The position numbers and the translations under genes were made by a program. Shown in pieces: positions 22,424-33,658 of a stretch of 64,000 bases of DNA (positions are counted from its first letter, which is position 1; each line of letters opens with the position of its first letter). The DNA lies in contig CP136066.1 in assembly GCA_032622095.1 (NCBI GenBank), positions 101,889,319-101,953,318 on the forward strand, written 5' to 3'. Source of the DNA: Siphonodentalium dalli (Eukaryota; Mollusca; Scaphopoda; Gadilida; Siphonodentaliidae). Under the pieces are notes generated by a model, which worked only from the letters and a program-made list of their open reading frames with translations, did no database searches and had not been told where the DNA came from.

Positions 22424-22914
22424 ATTATGCTCGAAAACATGTGAATTCTCAGCAGGCGTGACAGCAAACTTTACAAACAAAACGATCACACGAGCAACTT
22501 TTGACTAATCAGATGATGAATTGAATTGAATTTTTCAACCCATTTTACGACATGCCGAAAACAAACTGTATGTCCAATCTTCGTTTCACTCTAGTATAAT
22601 GAGATTTACTTTTACCTAATCTGAGTCTGTTATTTCGCTGGATGTTGATTTCGTGGTTGGGTCAAACCTAGAAATCAACGAATAATAGACCCCCACGAAT
22701 TAAAAGGAATTTACAGTAACGGGTAAATAAGTTCACAATGGGCTTATTTCAGAGTCAAGTAAGTCCAATATGAACATAAATATATGAATATTTAGGTTCA
22801 ATATGAACCTATTTGCACGAGAATATGTTGGTTTATTAGTTACAGTAATGCCCTAAATAATCGACCCCTTAACCACAGCAGAATTATGGGTAATTTTTCA
22901 GGATTTAGTTGGAA

Positions 22915-23330
22915 ATATGGCTTGTTGCCATTCATCGGAAAGCTCTCTGGTCTATATCTCATTCGACATCTCCCGGATCTCTAAATATAGTCAACCAACT
23001 GTCAACTGGGCCTGATATTTTTGGGGCTGGTACGCATCATGGCTACCTGGGCGTCTAGTGACAGCTTGTGACACTGAGGTCAACCAAGATCGATGATATT
23101 CTGGGGGTGGAGGTATATCAATTATGATTATGTGGGTGTTTAGTGATAGTTTGTGCCGTTCGGTGATCCAGTTGTATTTGTTTCTTAACTCAAAATTGGT
23201 TCTTGTCTTATCTCTCATTCTCCGGGATCTCTAAATATGGTCAACCGAGAGTCAACTGGGCCATATGATCCGGCAGCGGTATAGAAATCATGATTACATG
23301 GGCGTATAGTAAATGCACTTAGGGCTCTAT
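22915..23330. repeat. Diverged tandem repeat, ~110-250 bp periods
   Basis: Shared words: CGGGATCTCTAAATATGGTC (also at 22975 as CCCGGATCTCTAAATATAG), AACTGGGCC, ATGATTACATGGGCGT and TAGTGACAG. Three partial units can be followed. Confidence 0.75.
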
Positions 23331-23334
23331 ATAT

Positions 23335-23480
23335 TGAAAGCCACATGGCGGTTTGTGCTAAAAAATGCAACTAATAATATTCGCTTCGGGTATCGAAATA
23401 GTTCGATAAATACTTGAACTGCCTTTCTACGGGCATTATATATATGTCACAGAAAGACGCATTGGAGTCATAAAAAATAC
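23335..23480. repeat. Dispersed repeat D2, copy 2
   Basis: Matches 12270-12425 in order, with about one difference per eight bases and a short TA-repeat insertion near 23440. Confidence 0.8.
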
Positions 23481-23831
23481 AACGATAGACAACGTGTTTG
23501 TGTTCCAAACAAACAACAGTCATGCGCACGACATGACACAGAGATGAGCGTTCCGTGTTAGGTTATCCCTGATATGGTAGAAATAAAGAGCGTTTGTTTC
23601 CCATATGTGCGAAAACTTGAACACAGCTGGAATATGGATGTGACCATGGCAAGCTTTGTTCAGAGCATATATGAAGTCGGTATATCATAGTTCGTGTATA
23701 TTACAGCCTATCTTATACCTCCTTCAAAATTACGCAGACAAAATTTGGAAGCTCGAATGAGCCATGTCCGTTTAAGTTGTTTGGTTGTTTGAGTAACAAC
23801 TTGTCTATTTACGTGCGCTCGCGCAACAGTA

Positions 23832-24311
23832 TTGCGATCAGACAGATTCGTAGGTAGGTACGTGTCCCCCTACTCCGTTTCCCGCCATGACGTCACCAAA
23901 AACGACGTAAAACCTCGTGGCGTTCTGACATTTTTACTGTGCCGCGTTTTTGCTATGTTTATTTTATGTGTTGTTTTCGATTATTTGTTTGTCGCCGATA
24001 TCGCCATTTGTCGGGATTCCCTGTTTCTATATTTAAAACTGGCATGCTCGTAGTGAACCTCGATTTCGATTTTTTCTCCCAGGTCAAAATACGTCAGAGT
24101 TATGACAAAAATAGATCGACCTACATTTTCTCCATCAGAACTCTACATCGAAGATTCTATAGACTCCTTTGGGACCTACATAGGCGCCTTCATTTGGGTA
24201 TTTTTACTTCTAATTGGGAAGTTTTATCATTTTTGGTTCGTGCGAAGACCTCTTTTTATCGTGCGGGAAAAGAGGGACATTCAAAACGCATTTCGTAATT
24301 CGACGCAATAG
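23832..24311 (+). other. Possible membrane-protein exons (unrecognised)
   Basis: Two frames attract attention. 23832-24053 holds a hydrophobic stretch (GVLTFLLCRVFAMFILCVVF). 24102-24311 holds IDSFGTYIGAFIWVFLLLIG, a good membrane segment followed by basic residues (FVRRPLFIVREKR) and a stop. Between them TTTTTTCTCCCAG|GTC at about 24085 looks like a 3' splice acceptor. A CRE palindrome (TGACGTCA) is at 23888-23895. I do not recognise the product; this may be chance. Confidence 0.15.
23888..23895. promoter_or_regulatory. CRE palindrome TGACGTCA
   Basis: Exact CREB/ATF site in CGCCATGACGTCACCA. Single short motif; a second copy lies at 63902-63909. Confidence 0.2.
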
Positions 24312-24389
24312 GCTGAATAGCCTAACCTTCAGCCGAGTTCCGGGTCAAATACGACGAATGACGTAACACAAAACAAAACGTTACGTCTA

Positions 24390-24600
24390 GTGGTGATTTT
24401 AGTGACCATATATGTGTGTGGGTGTCATCGAAACCCACATACGCACGGACGGTGGTCACGGCCAAACAGAAGTGCCGATATTAACGCCAAAACTTACCAG
24501 ATTCGGCCAGAATTACAAAATTGTACCCCCAACAAGATTCACAGCTCGGACCCCCCGTGACTTTGCTATATTATACAAAGCTGCTGACAACGGTTAGTTT
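24390..24600 (+). repeat. Dispersed repeat D1, third copy
   Basis: GGTGATTTTAGTGACCATAT, GAAACCCACATACGCACGGA, GGTCACGGCCAAACAGAAG and CCAGATTCGGCCAGAATTAC, as in 2.28-2.79 kb. Confidence 0.75.
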
Positions 24601-25430
24601 CCCGCTAAAATAATACAATAAAAGTTCAATCGGTTATCGTAATGTTCACCAATGTTACGCAACGCGGATGTCCGGTTTCTGTTTGGGTGGTTGATCCCGA
24701 GGGATCCCGGTAATACCACACTCGGTGACTCCCGGGTGTGTTCGAAATTGCGTTCTTGATTTTTCGCGAATGGCGGATTACCAAGACCGAACACCGAAAA
24801 CAGGTTATTGACAATTCGAACACCGATAATTTGCATGGGAACATGTTGACGTTAAGATCGCGTGTTTGTGTTACCACTACCCGTTTAGTCTGTTATCAGT
24901 GTACGAATCGCCGCTCGGAGACCGTCTTTATGCTATAAAAAGTTCACGCCACTGCAGACCATGATCAACCAATCGAGGATACACGCACGACTGAGCGGCA
25001 TGGAGTTTTCATGAGATAATAATGACGACATGCATGAGAGAGACAACGCTTGGAAATAACGACGACGATAATGGCCATTGTTGATAATGATATAGATGAT
25101 GTCGACGATCACGACGACGTATCGTGGTAGTGCTGAAAATCGATGCCACCATATAGTGCAGTAATCTCGACGCGACAGCAGTTTCCATTTACATAAATAA
25201 TTGCATGCACTTCTTTTCGTCATTGCTGCTAACCATCACTTCCTGTGTAAATGGTTCCTTTTGTTGCTTATCGGTTCGTTTGAACAATGGCACATTGAGC
25301 ACCAGCATTCATTCGTTGAAGATATTTTAAGTTTCAATTGTTTAATCTCCTGATTCTACGACGGTCGATTTGGTTTCCTTGAAGAAATGGAAAATAAACA
25401 CACATCTTCTGTTAACTATGATGGGCATAT
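24601..25430. other. Intergenic, nothing recognised
   Basis: No motif-bearing frame. Open frames on the minus strand here (under 100 codons) resemble no family I know. Confidence 0.4.
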
Positions 25431-25431
25431 A

Positions 25432-26320
25432 CACCCCAGGAATCCGGATATGTTCGTAGCGGAAGACATGCTCGTAGCGGAATAACCATATGGCCCGCGA
25501 TTTGCACATCGTCTTTAGTTGTCGTAAGTTATTTCATAAAAACACGGTTTATTTTACCTTGATTTTGTTTAACGTTAACAGCGATAATCGGTCTACAGAA
25601 ATGAACGGTTGTGATTTCCGCAATTTGCATATTACTGTTCGATAATCGGGTTTTATACGAAAATTATGACCTGGAATACTTACTCGATATAAGTTTTATC
25701 AAATTTTAATGAATCTTTGCATTGACACATTATATAACATACAGTCTCTCAAAGTATGATATCTTAGCTTCAAAATGAACTGGACATGTTTGCGATGTCA
25801 ATCATATTAGTGGCCGAAAAATTAGTTTCCATGGAGACACTCACTCGATTTTGGGATATGTCTATAGCTGGTGCAATATTCATATCATACCACTGCTATA
25901 GACATACCCTATTTTCTTGCTATGACCTGCATATATGGTTATTTTTTACTATGGAAAATGTAGATACATGACTGGAAATGTTGTCTATTATATTAGGGGA
26001 ATATCCGCGGAAATATCAATGTATGCAAAGACTAGATTGTCTGGGCTGTTACCACAGAAATCGTAATTTTATGTAAGAAATGCAAATTTTGCCACAATTT
26101 TTGGCCTAACTTCCCGGTAAAATAGGATTAAACTGCGTCCAGTTTGATGTACAGTTGGGTAAATTATAGCCACAAATAATACCACCACCGTCAACCACTG
26201 GTATGTGTTGGTTTCGGTGCAACATTTGTCTAACCGTGAACGGTGTGCAAATGGCGGATCATCTGGTTATTCCGCTACGAGCATGTCTTCCGCTACGAGC
26301 ATATCCGGATGCATGGGGTG
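25432..26320. mobile_element. 889-bp foldback element
   Basis: Outer arms of ~76 bp: left CACCCCAGGAATCCGGATAT with CGTAGCGGAAGACATGCTCG, right its inverse (26245-26320). The arms hold the direct repeat CTCGTAGCGGAA. A second inverted pair, GGGATATGTCTATAGC / GCTATAGACATACCC (25853-25909), sits almost exactly at the centre, so the whole element was probably one large palindrome that has diverged. It ends about 430 bp upstream of the receptor pseudogene. Confidence 0.75.
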
Positions 26321-27163
26321 ATATATGCTACACATATGCGTCATTGTCTGTTGGAGATCTCCACTGGTTCTTTGTTCTTGAATGGAGCTATCGCAGCCAT
26401 TGTAGATGAAGTCTGGGTGAACAATCATACAATCAAGAGTCATACTGACATATTGAGTCTATCGTCGACTCGTTGAAGTGTCATTTTTCTGAAGGCATAA
26501 CTTCGTGTGAGGGCTTCACTAAAATTACAATTACGTCACAAAATGGGAAATATTTTCTTTCGATTGCCATTCTAATAAGAGTTAGTTTTTATTACGCTAA
26601 TGACTCAGCATCGAGCGAAAATTGGACATAGAAACTCCACGAAAAATCAGCACAACTCAATATTATCTGTGTATACGTTGTTTGTACTTGACAAAGACTG
26701 CTGCAGATGCTGGAATATTCTTCAGTCAATCGTCATTACAGAAAGAAGAACAATATGAAGCGTATATTGGAGTTATATGTTTATATTCAAACAGTCGTAA
26801 TATTAAAATCGGTCTGCTACACATACGTAGTCGCCACTGGTGTTGAACAAACTTTACAGCAGGTGATTTTTTACAACCAGTCCGTAACAGCGAGACTGGT
26901 CCTGGACCCAATGAGAACAATCAACGTTTCTCTTGAGTTTAAACTGATGGCCTTAATTGACGTCGATGACATTCAACAAGCATTTCGGTGCAGCGCACTT
27001 ATCAAACTCAAATGGACGGCCGATTGATTGACATGTAACCCAATGGAATACGGGGGGTTAACGTCAATCATCGTACCACCCAGCAAAGTGTGGAAGCCAC
27101 CATTCGATCTGAAGAACATTCACATGTTACCAAGTGATCCGTGTAACGAGTATGTACGAGTTG

Positions 27164-27890
27164 GGGCGAACGGAACAATCGAATTGCAATTTATAAACAT
27201 CTACAAAACAGTCTGCAATATAGATGTGATATATTTCCCATTCGATACACATGCATGCTACATATTGATGGGTGTAACAGGTTACCAATCGAGGGAAGTA
27301 AACTTTTCTGGCGTGGAGTATACACTTAACGAGGAACCTTCAACAAAAGGCAAATGGGTCGCGAATAGCATTCAATCGGGACCGGTTGGTGATACAGCTA
27401 CTGCTATGGTTAATTTGAAAGTTTCTCTGAGCAGAAATTCAAGTTTTTTTTTAGATGGGAATGATTGCTCCGATTATCATGCTAAACATTCTGAACGTGT
27501 GCGCCTTTCTTATCCCCCCCCCCCCCCGGAATCTGGGGAAAAAATTCCTACGCAATTACATCTTGGCTTTCTTTCGCGGTGTATATGGGCTTCGTGATGG
27601 CAATCCTTCCAGCCTCGGGAGGTACCATGTGCTACTTAGCTTCGTATCTCCTCAGCATGCTTGTCCCCAGAACTGCAATCGTTTTGCCGACAATCATGTC
27701 CGTCTTGTTCTACAGCAAAGATGGAAAAGTGCCGAGAAAAATGTGCAACACATTCAAATGCCGATCACTTGTTAAGCGGGAAAACAATTTCCCTGCAAAT
27801 GAGATTGATAATAACCCCGCTGCTGGAAGCGAGGATGGACAACTTTTGACATGGAAAGAAGTTGCACTGAAGTTGGACTATATTTTCTTG
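27164..27890 (+). repeat. Internal tandem duplication, copy 1 (727 bp)
   Basis: Starts GGGCGAACGGAACAATCG and ends TATATTTTCTTG, immediately followed by the same start at 27891. Contains Cys-loop, M1, M2, M3 and the M3-M4 loop. Poly-C run of 14. Confidence 0.97.
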
Positions 27891-28614
27891 GGGCGAACGG
27901 AACAATCGAATTGCAATTTATAAACATCTACAAAACAGTCTGCAATATAGATGTGATATATTTCCCATTCGATACACATGCATGCTACATATTGATGGGT
28001 GTAACAGGTTACCAATCAAGGGAAGTAAACTTTTCTGGCGTGGAGTATACACTTAACGAGGAACCTTCAACAAAAGGCAAATGGGTCGCGAATAGCATTC
28101 AATCGGGACCGGTTGGTGATACAGCTACTGCTATGGTTAATTTGAAAGTTTCTCTGAGCAGAAATTCAAGTTTATTTTTAGATGGGAATGATTGCTCCGA
28201 TTATCATGCTAAACATTCTGAACGTGTGTGCCTTTCTTATCCCCCCCCCCCCGGAATCTGGGGAAAAAATTCCTACGCAATTACATCTTGGCTTTCTTTC
28301 GCGGTGTATATGGGCTTCGTGATGGCAATCCTTCCAGCCTCGGGAGGTACCATGTGCTACTTAGCTTCGTATCTCCTCAGCATGCTTGTCCCCAGAACTG
28401 CAATCGTTTTGCCGACAATCATGTCCGTCTTGTTCTACAGCAAAGATGGAAAAGTGCCGAGAAAAATGTGCAACACATTCAAATGCCGATCACTTGTTAA
28501 GCGGGAAAACAATTTCCCTGCAAATGAGATTGATAATAACCCCGCTGCTGGAAGCGAGGATGGACAACTTTTGACATGGAAAGAAGTTGCACTGAAGTTG
28601 GACTATATTTTCTT
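27891..28614 (+). repeat. Internal tandem duplication, copy 2
   Basis: Near-identical to copy 1. Differences seen include AGTTTATTTTTAG for AGTTTTTTTTTAG, a poly-C run of 12 instead of 14, and GTGTGT for GTGTGC. Continues into M4 and the stop. Confidence 0.97.
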
Positions 28615-28660
28615 CTGTTGTGTTGTGGCGATGACTGTTGCGTTGAACCCTTTATTCTAG

Positions 28661-29150
28661 TGAATATTCTTTGGAAAGTAACTTGGTCGACTTGACCGCC
28701 ACTTTGGTCAAACATCACATCCTACAAAAGTGGTATGGGACATAGCACGTGTAGATGTGACTAATTCCTTACGAATCTTTGATAATGCTGCAGTGGAGAG
28801 TTGTACATACTTTCGGCGTGCCTAGCACCAAACATTTTCAACAGTTCGATATTTCATGTCTGACAGAACAATAGTTGGACAGTGTACACCACATATTCAT
28901 TGAAATTGTTCTCATTGTTTGATTTTCCAACCAGAAGTTAATGGGAAATTTGTTTAAAGACCAACAGTATAGCATATTTGTTTCTACTTTCGGTCAGTCA
29001 TTATGATGGATTTGAGATCGATCGGTTGGAAATGTCCAATAGTTGGATAGCTTGAGGTACCAGTTTGAAAGTTCCAATTCAAGAGGTGGTGCAAATGGAA
29101 TTTTACAAACACTGTTCTGGTTCACGTGCGGGTGTAGTTGGAATTTCCAC
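28661..29150. other. Spacer between two receptor relics
   Basis: No motif recognised. Parts may be decayed 3' flank or 5' part of the next receptor relic. Confidence 0.4.
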
Positions 29151-29209
29151 GGGTGGACACCCCCAAACAGAGACCCTATATAACGTCCCTGCTCCGCCCC
29201 AAGAGCAAC

Positions 29210-29449
29210 GATATGCTACTTATCTGCGTTCCTTCTCAGAATGCTTGTCATCGGTTCTACAATCATGTCCGTCGCATTCCACAACAAGATGGGAACTGTT
29301 TCTCGCGTTATAGTTGTGAAACAATGTTGGTGGCCGTTCATTTCGTGACTCTGCACTTGAGAGCAGGGATGAAATATTGAAGATGGAACATAATTTTGTT
29401 TTGTTTTGTTATAATATATGTTGTGATGACTGTTGTCTTGAATGCTTAA
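29210..29449 (+). pseudogene. Second Cys-loop receptor relic (M3 and M4 only)
   Basis: CYLSAFLLRMLVIGSTIMSV then AFHNKMGTVS (about 29213-29300) matches the M3 region of the preceding pseudogene (CYLASYLLSMLV ... IMSVLFYSKDGKV). WNIILFCFVIIYVVMTVVLN (29384-29446, stop TAA 29447-29449) is an M4-like segment. The sequence between them is out of frame with a stop. So at least two related receptor copies once lay in tandem. Ligand-binding domain not found. Confidence 0.75.
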
Positions 29450-29829
29450 AATATAATTCTCATGACTATTTGTGGTTAAATCACCACTGAGTTGTCAGTC
29501 TATTATTATGTCACTACAGTGTCAGGCCTATTGTATCAGCGTCCTATAATATATTGATACAAGATGTCCAATATGTTACCACAAGCTGTCCAAGGTGTTA
29601 ATATTGGATCGGTTGTAATCTCATATTGGTGGACCTCAGTCCAGACTCAGTCCGTCTGGAAACAAGCGGTTATCAATCAATATGTTTACTCAGAATCACA
29701 CATGTGACATAAGAATCATAAATGCATTATACAAATTTCACAATGGTGCAATATGGTGTGAACAATCAAGCATATGCATGGTTGAATTTGAAATATTAGG
29801 TATCATGTACAATATTCATTTTAGTTCAA

Positions 29830-30095
29830 GGAGGGAGTGATAGAGAGGGGCGGTGATCTCACATGTTCCTCGCCATGTCTTATGCATTCACAAAGTTTAT
29901 GTAAGACAATATTATCAGACGATTGAAGGAGGGTTGATAACGTGAGCAAGTTGCAAACAGTCAATGCCCACGATGGTATAAATCTCCCCATGAGAGAGTT
30001 AAAGTCGCCACATTCGAATAAGAAGTGATACTGCACCGTTATCACACAGATGGCAAAACTGTTTTCTACATCTATTTGGTTCCAAGAGCCGCGGC
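29830..30095 (-). pseudogene. LINE C-terminal remnant (zinc-knuckle end)
   Basis: Minus-strand frame with ICVITVQYHFLFECGDF, then MGRFIPSW and LHKLCECIR. The HxxxxC half of the knuckle and the RFIPxY block match the ORF2 tails at 261-929 and 6.07-7.66 kb. Short, highly diverged, no RT. Confidence 0.7.
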
Positions 30096-30129
30096 CCCAA
30101 ACGATATTAACCACTAACTTGCCAGAATT

Positions 30130-30720
30130 TTAATATGGTATCTGCATTGATTGACATTACTTGCAGACTGGACCCCCACGACGACATCGTACCGCTAAGA
30201 ACTCCACGCATATACGTAGCGGAACTACCATCGACTACATTCGCATATATAGAAACAAGTGGGAATCATGCACCAAATCCATGGCAGGCAATTAACGCTC
30301 GAAATGCCGACATCACGATGTTTGTCGTGATGAAGCTAACCAGCCCGGACCGCCCATGGGCCGTCTGGTGTGATTTTAGTTGACAAAACATTGGGATGGG
30401 TTCACATGAAAACCCACACACACACGGATGGGGGCCCCGGTCCCGCAGATGCGTCACCATTAACCCTTAACTTGCCATAATTTCAATATTGTCGCAATCG
30501 TACCGCCAACTACTCCATACATGCAGGTATAGCGGAACTAACGTCGACTAGATTGGTGAAGAAATAAGGAATATTCCAAACAAATACTGGCAATTAACCA
30601 TCGCCGATTATGTTTGCCACCAATGAAGCGAACAGCCCGAACCGCCCGTGTAGTTTCTAATTAGGATGATTTTAGTGATCAGCACAGTGCTTGTGTCTCA
30701 TTAAAACCCATATACGCCAT
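30130..30720 (+). repeat. Dispersed repeat D1, two more diverged units
   Basis: Words GTACCGCTAAGAACTCCACG, AGCCCGGACCGCCCATGG, GTGTGATTTTAGTTGAC, ACCCACACACACACGG at 30170-30440, and CCGAACCGCCCGTGTAG, GATGATTTTAGTGATC at 30640-30690. Same order as at 2.28-2.79 kb. Confidence 0.65.
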
Positions 30721-30759
30721 TCCTTGTGTGGAAGTTCATTTTAATGTACACTCAGTCTT

Positions 30760-30887
30760 GTAGTGACGTGACGATATAGGGGGTTGGGTGTGTTTATATA
30801 TATACTAACAGTGCATGGGGACACTGTCGTGTCTATTTGAGCACGTAACGTACATGTTTCCACGGCTGGCCACATGTAGGGACGCGG
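30760..30887. repeat. Flanking repeat F, left copy
   Basis: GATATAGGGGGTTGGGTGTG, GGACACTGTCGTGTCTATTTG and CGGCTGGCCACATGTAGGG. A related copy lies at 45712-45835 on the far side of the 14.8-kb block, same orientation. Confidence 0.6.
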
Positions 30888-30914
30888 TACCCAGATAGCA
30901 TCCCTACGTTGATC

Positions 30915-33450
30915 CAACGTAAAATCAACCGTTGGCTCAACGTTGATTCAACGTTGAAATAACGTTGAGATAACGTTGGCGATTGGTCCAGTTTGCTCGT
31001 GGACGTGAACGTGGAATCAACGGTTGAGTCAACGTTGAATCAACGTTAGAAAACTAACGTTGAATTTTGGGACGTTGTATCAACGTTGAATCAACGTTGG
31101 AAAAATATTGGAAACCTAACGTTGAATTTTTGGACGTTCGCTCAACGTTGAATCGACGTTGGGATAATGTTGGAAACCTAACGTTGAATTTTGGGACGTT
31201 CACTCAACGTTGAATCAACGTTGAAATAACGTTGGAATCCTAACGTTGATTTTTTGTTATGTTAGCTCAATGTTGAATCAACATTGGGATAACGTTGCAA
31301 AGCTGACATTGACATTGGGATAATGTTGGAAATCTAACATTGAATTTTTGGGACATTCGATCAACGTTGAATCAACGTTGAATTAACGTTGTAAACCTAA
31401 CGTACAATTTCTGGACGTTATTTTAACGTTGAATCAACGTTGGGATAACGTTTGAAAGCTAACGTTGAATTTCGGGACGTTATCTTAACGTTGAATCTAC
31501 GTTGATATAACGTTGGAAACCTAACGTTGAATTTCTGGATTTTATTTTAACGTTGAATCAACGTTGGGATAACGTTTGAAAGCTAACGTTGAATTTCGGG
31601 ACGTTATCTTAACGTTGAATCTACGTTGATATACCGTTGGAAACCTAACGTTGAATTTCTGGATGTTATTTTAACGTTGAATCAACGTTGAAATAACGTT
31701 AGAAATCTAACGGTTTAATTTTTGGACGTTCATTCTACGTTGAATCAATGTTGAAATAACGTTGGAAACCTAACGTTGAATTTCTGGATGTTATTTTAAC
31801 GTTGAATCAACGTTGAAATAACGTTAGAAGTCTAACGGTTGAATTTTTGGACGTTCATTCTACGTTGAATCAATGTTGAAATAACGTTGGAAACCTAACG
31901 TTGAATTTCGGGACGTTGTCTTAACGTTGAATTAATGTTGGAAACCTAACGCTGAAATTTGATACGTTGAATCTACGTTGATATAACGTTGGAAAACTAA
32001 CGTTAAATTTCTGGATGTTATTTTAACATTGAATCAACGTTGAAATAACGTTAGAAATCTAACGGTTTAATTTTTGGATGTTCATTCTACGTTGAACCAA
32101 TGTTGAAATAACGTTGGAAACCTAACGTTGAATTCGGGACGTAATCTTAACGTTGAATCTACGTTGAATTAATGTTGGAAACCTAAAGCTGAATTTTTAT
32201 ACATTGAATCTACGTTGATATAACGTTGGAAACCTAACGTTGAATTTCTGGATGTTATTTTAACGTTGAATCAACGTTGAAATAACGTTAGAAATCTAAC
32301 GGTTTAATTTTTGGACGTTCATTCTACGTTGAATCAATGTTGAAATAACGTTGGAAACCTAACGTTGAATTTCGGGACGTTATCTTAACGTTGAATTAAT
32401 GTTGAAAACCAAACGCTGAATTTTAATACGTTGAATCTACGTTGAAATAACGTTGGAAACCTAACGTTCACTTTTGTAATGTTTGATCAACATTGAATCA
32501 ACATTACAATAACGTTAGAAATCTTTAGTTTAATTTTTGGACTTTCGTTCAACGTCGAATCAATGTTGAAATAACGTTATTTTAACGTTGAATCTACATT
32601 GAATTAATGTTGGAAACCTAACGCTGAATTTTGATACGTTGAATCTACGTTGAAGTAACGTTGGAAACCCAACGTTGAATTTCTGGACATTATTTTAACG
32701 TTGAATCAACATTGGGATAACGTTTGAAAGCTTACGTTACTTTTGTGATGTTCGACCAATGTTGAATCATTGTTGAAATAACGTTATAAATCTAACAGTT
32801 TTTTTTGGACGTTCGTTCAACGTTGAATCAATGTTGAAATAAAGTTGAAAATCTTAATGTTGAATTTATCTCAACGTTGAATCAGTGTTGGAAACCTAAC
32901 GCTGAATTTTGATACATTCATTCTACGTTGAAATAATGTTGGAAACATAACGCTGAATTTTGATACATTGATTCTACGTTGAAATAATGTTGGAAACCTA
33001 ACGTTGAATTTCTGGACGTTATCTTTACATTGAATCAACATTTAATTAATGTTGGAAACCTAACGCTGAATTTTGAAACGTTGAATCTACATTGAAATAA
33101 CGTTGGAAACCTAACATTGAAGTTCGGGATATTCACTCAAGGTCGAAATAATGTTGGAAATCTTAACGGTTGAAAGTTCGCTCAACGTTGAATCAATGTT
33201 GAAATAACACTGGAAACCTAACGTTGAATTTTCGGGACGTTGAATTAACGTTGAAATAATGTTGGAAAACTTTGAATTTCTGGACGTTATCTTAAATAGA
33301 ATCAACATTAAAATAACGTTGGAAACCAAACCTTTAATTTTGTGACATTATCTTAACGTTGAACCAATGTTGGAATAACGTTGGATCCAACACAAAGTCA
33401 ACCGTTGGCTCAACGTTGATTCAATGTTTGCAATGTGGACGTAAACGTAG
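30915..33450. repeat. AACGTT satellite, 2.5 kb
   Basis: Dozens of AACGTT palindromes in phrases TCAACGTTGAATCAACG, GAAATAACGTTGG and AAACCTAACGTTGAATTT, with a higher-order unit of about 60 bp. Variants are mostly AATGTT and AACATT, i.e. C-to-T at the CpG on either strand. The last ~300 bp fade into non-repeat sequence. Confidence 0.97.
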
Positions 33451-33571
33451 AACATGGAAAACTAACGATGAAAACTTAATATTACATTTTGGGACGTTAA
33501 TTAATAGGTCATGGTTAATACAGTTTATGTTTAGCATCATCCAGGATTCTAAGAATTAAGATAAGGTTATG

Positions 33572-33658
33572 GTATGGGAGACTTGCATATATAAGAGAAT
33601 GCATTGGCACAGAGTTTTTGCAAGATTTCAGAAAGCTCCAGTCATGGAAGGGTTAACA
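33572..33658. mobile_element. TTAA-flanked MITE, right-end fragment
   Basis: GGGAGACTTGCATATATAAG, AGAATGCATTGGCAC and CTCCAGTCATGGAAGGGTTAA match the right half of the copies at 34095 and 37136. Confidence 0.85.

Larger units (their letters stand above)
20577..22915. other. Intergenic; two kappaB-like words
   Basis: No recognised coding. Holds the short foldback-like words at 21419-21478 and two NF-kB-like sites listed separately. Open frames are under 80 codons and lack motifs. Confidence 0.45.
26755..28660 (+). pseudogene. Nicotinic-receptor-like Cys-loop subunit pseudogene
   Basis: Reads as a ligand-gated ion-channel subunit of the nicotinic family. The ATG at 26755 opens a signal peptide (MKRILELYVYIQTVVILKS), then ligand-binding-domain words LDPMRTINVSLEFKL, IDVDD and LKWTAD, then TGA at 27025-27027 where the family usually has a basic residue, then LTCNPMEYGGL. 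The Cys-loop CNIDVIYFPFDTHAC (27214-27258) has the family's exact 13-residue spacing. M1 (MIAPIIMLNILNVCAFLI) is in another frame, between a poly-T and a poly-C run. M2-M3 (SWLSFAVYMGFVMAILPASG, IMSVLFYSKD) and M4 (DYIFFCCVVAMTVALNPLF, stop 28658-28660) follow. No vicinal CC in loop C, so non-alpha type. No introns, which suggests a retrocopy. An internal 727-bp duplication doubles Cys-loop to M3. Confidence 0.88.

Noticed and set aside
24594-24877. Two ~80-codon minus-strand frames
   Set aside because: They overlap each other in different frames, match no family I recognise, and lack splice or promoter context.
30915-33450. CRISPR-like array
   Set aside because: The AACGTT repeats lack unique equal-length spacers, and the window is clearly animal nuclear DNA.
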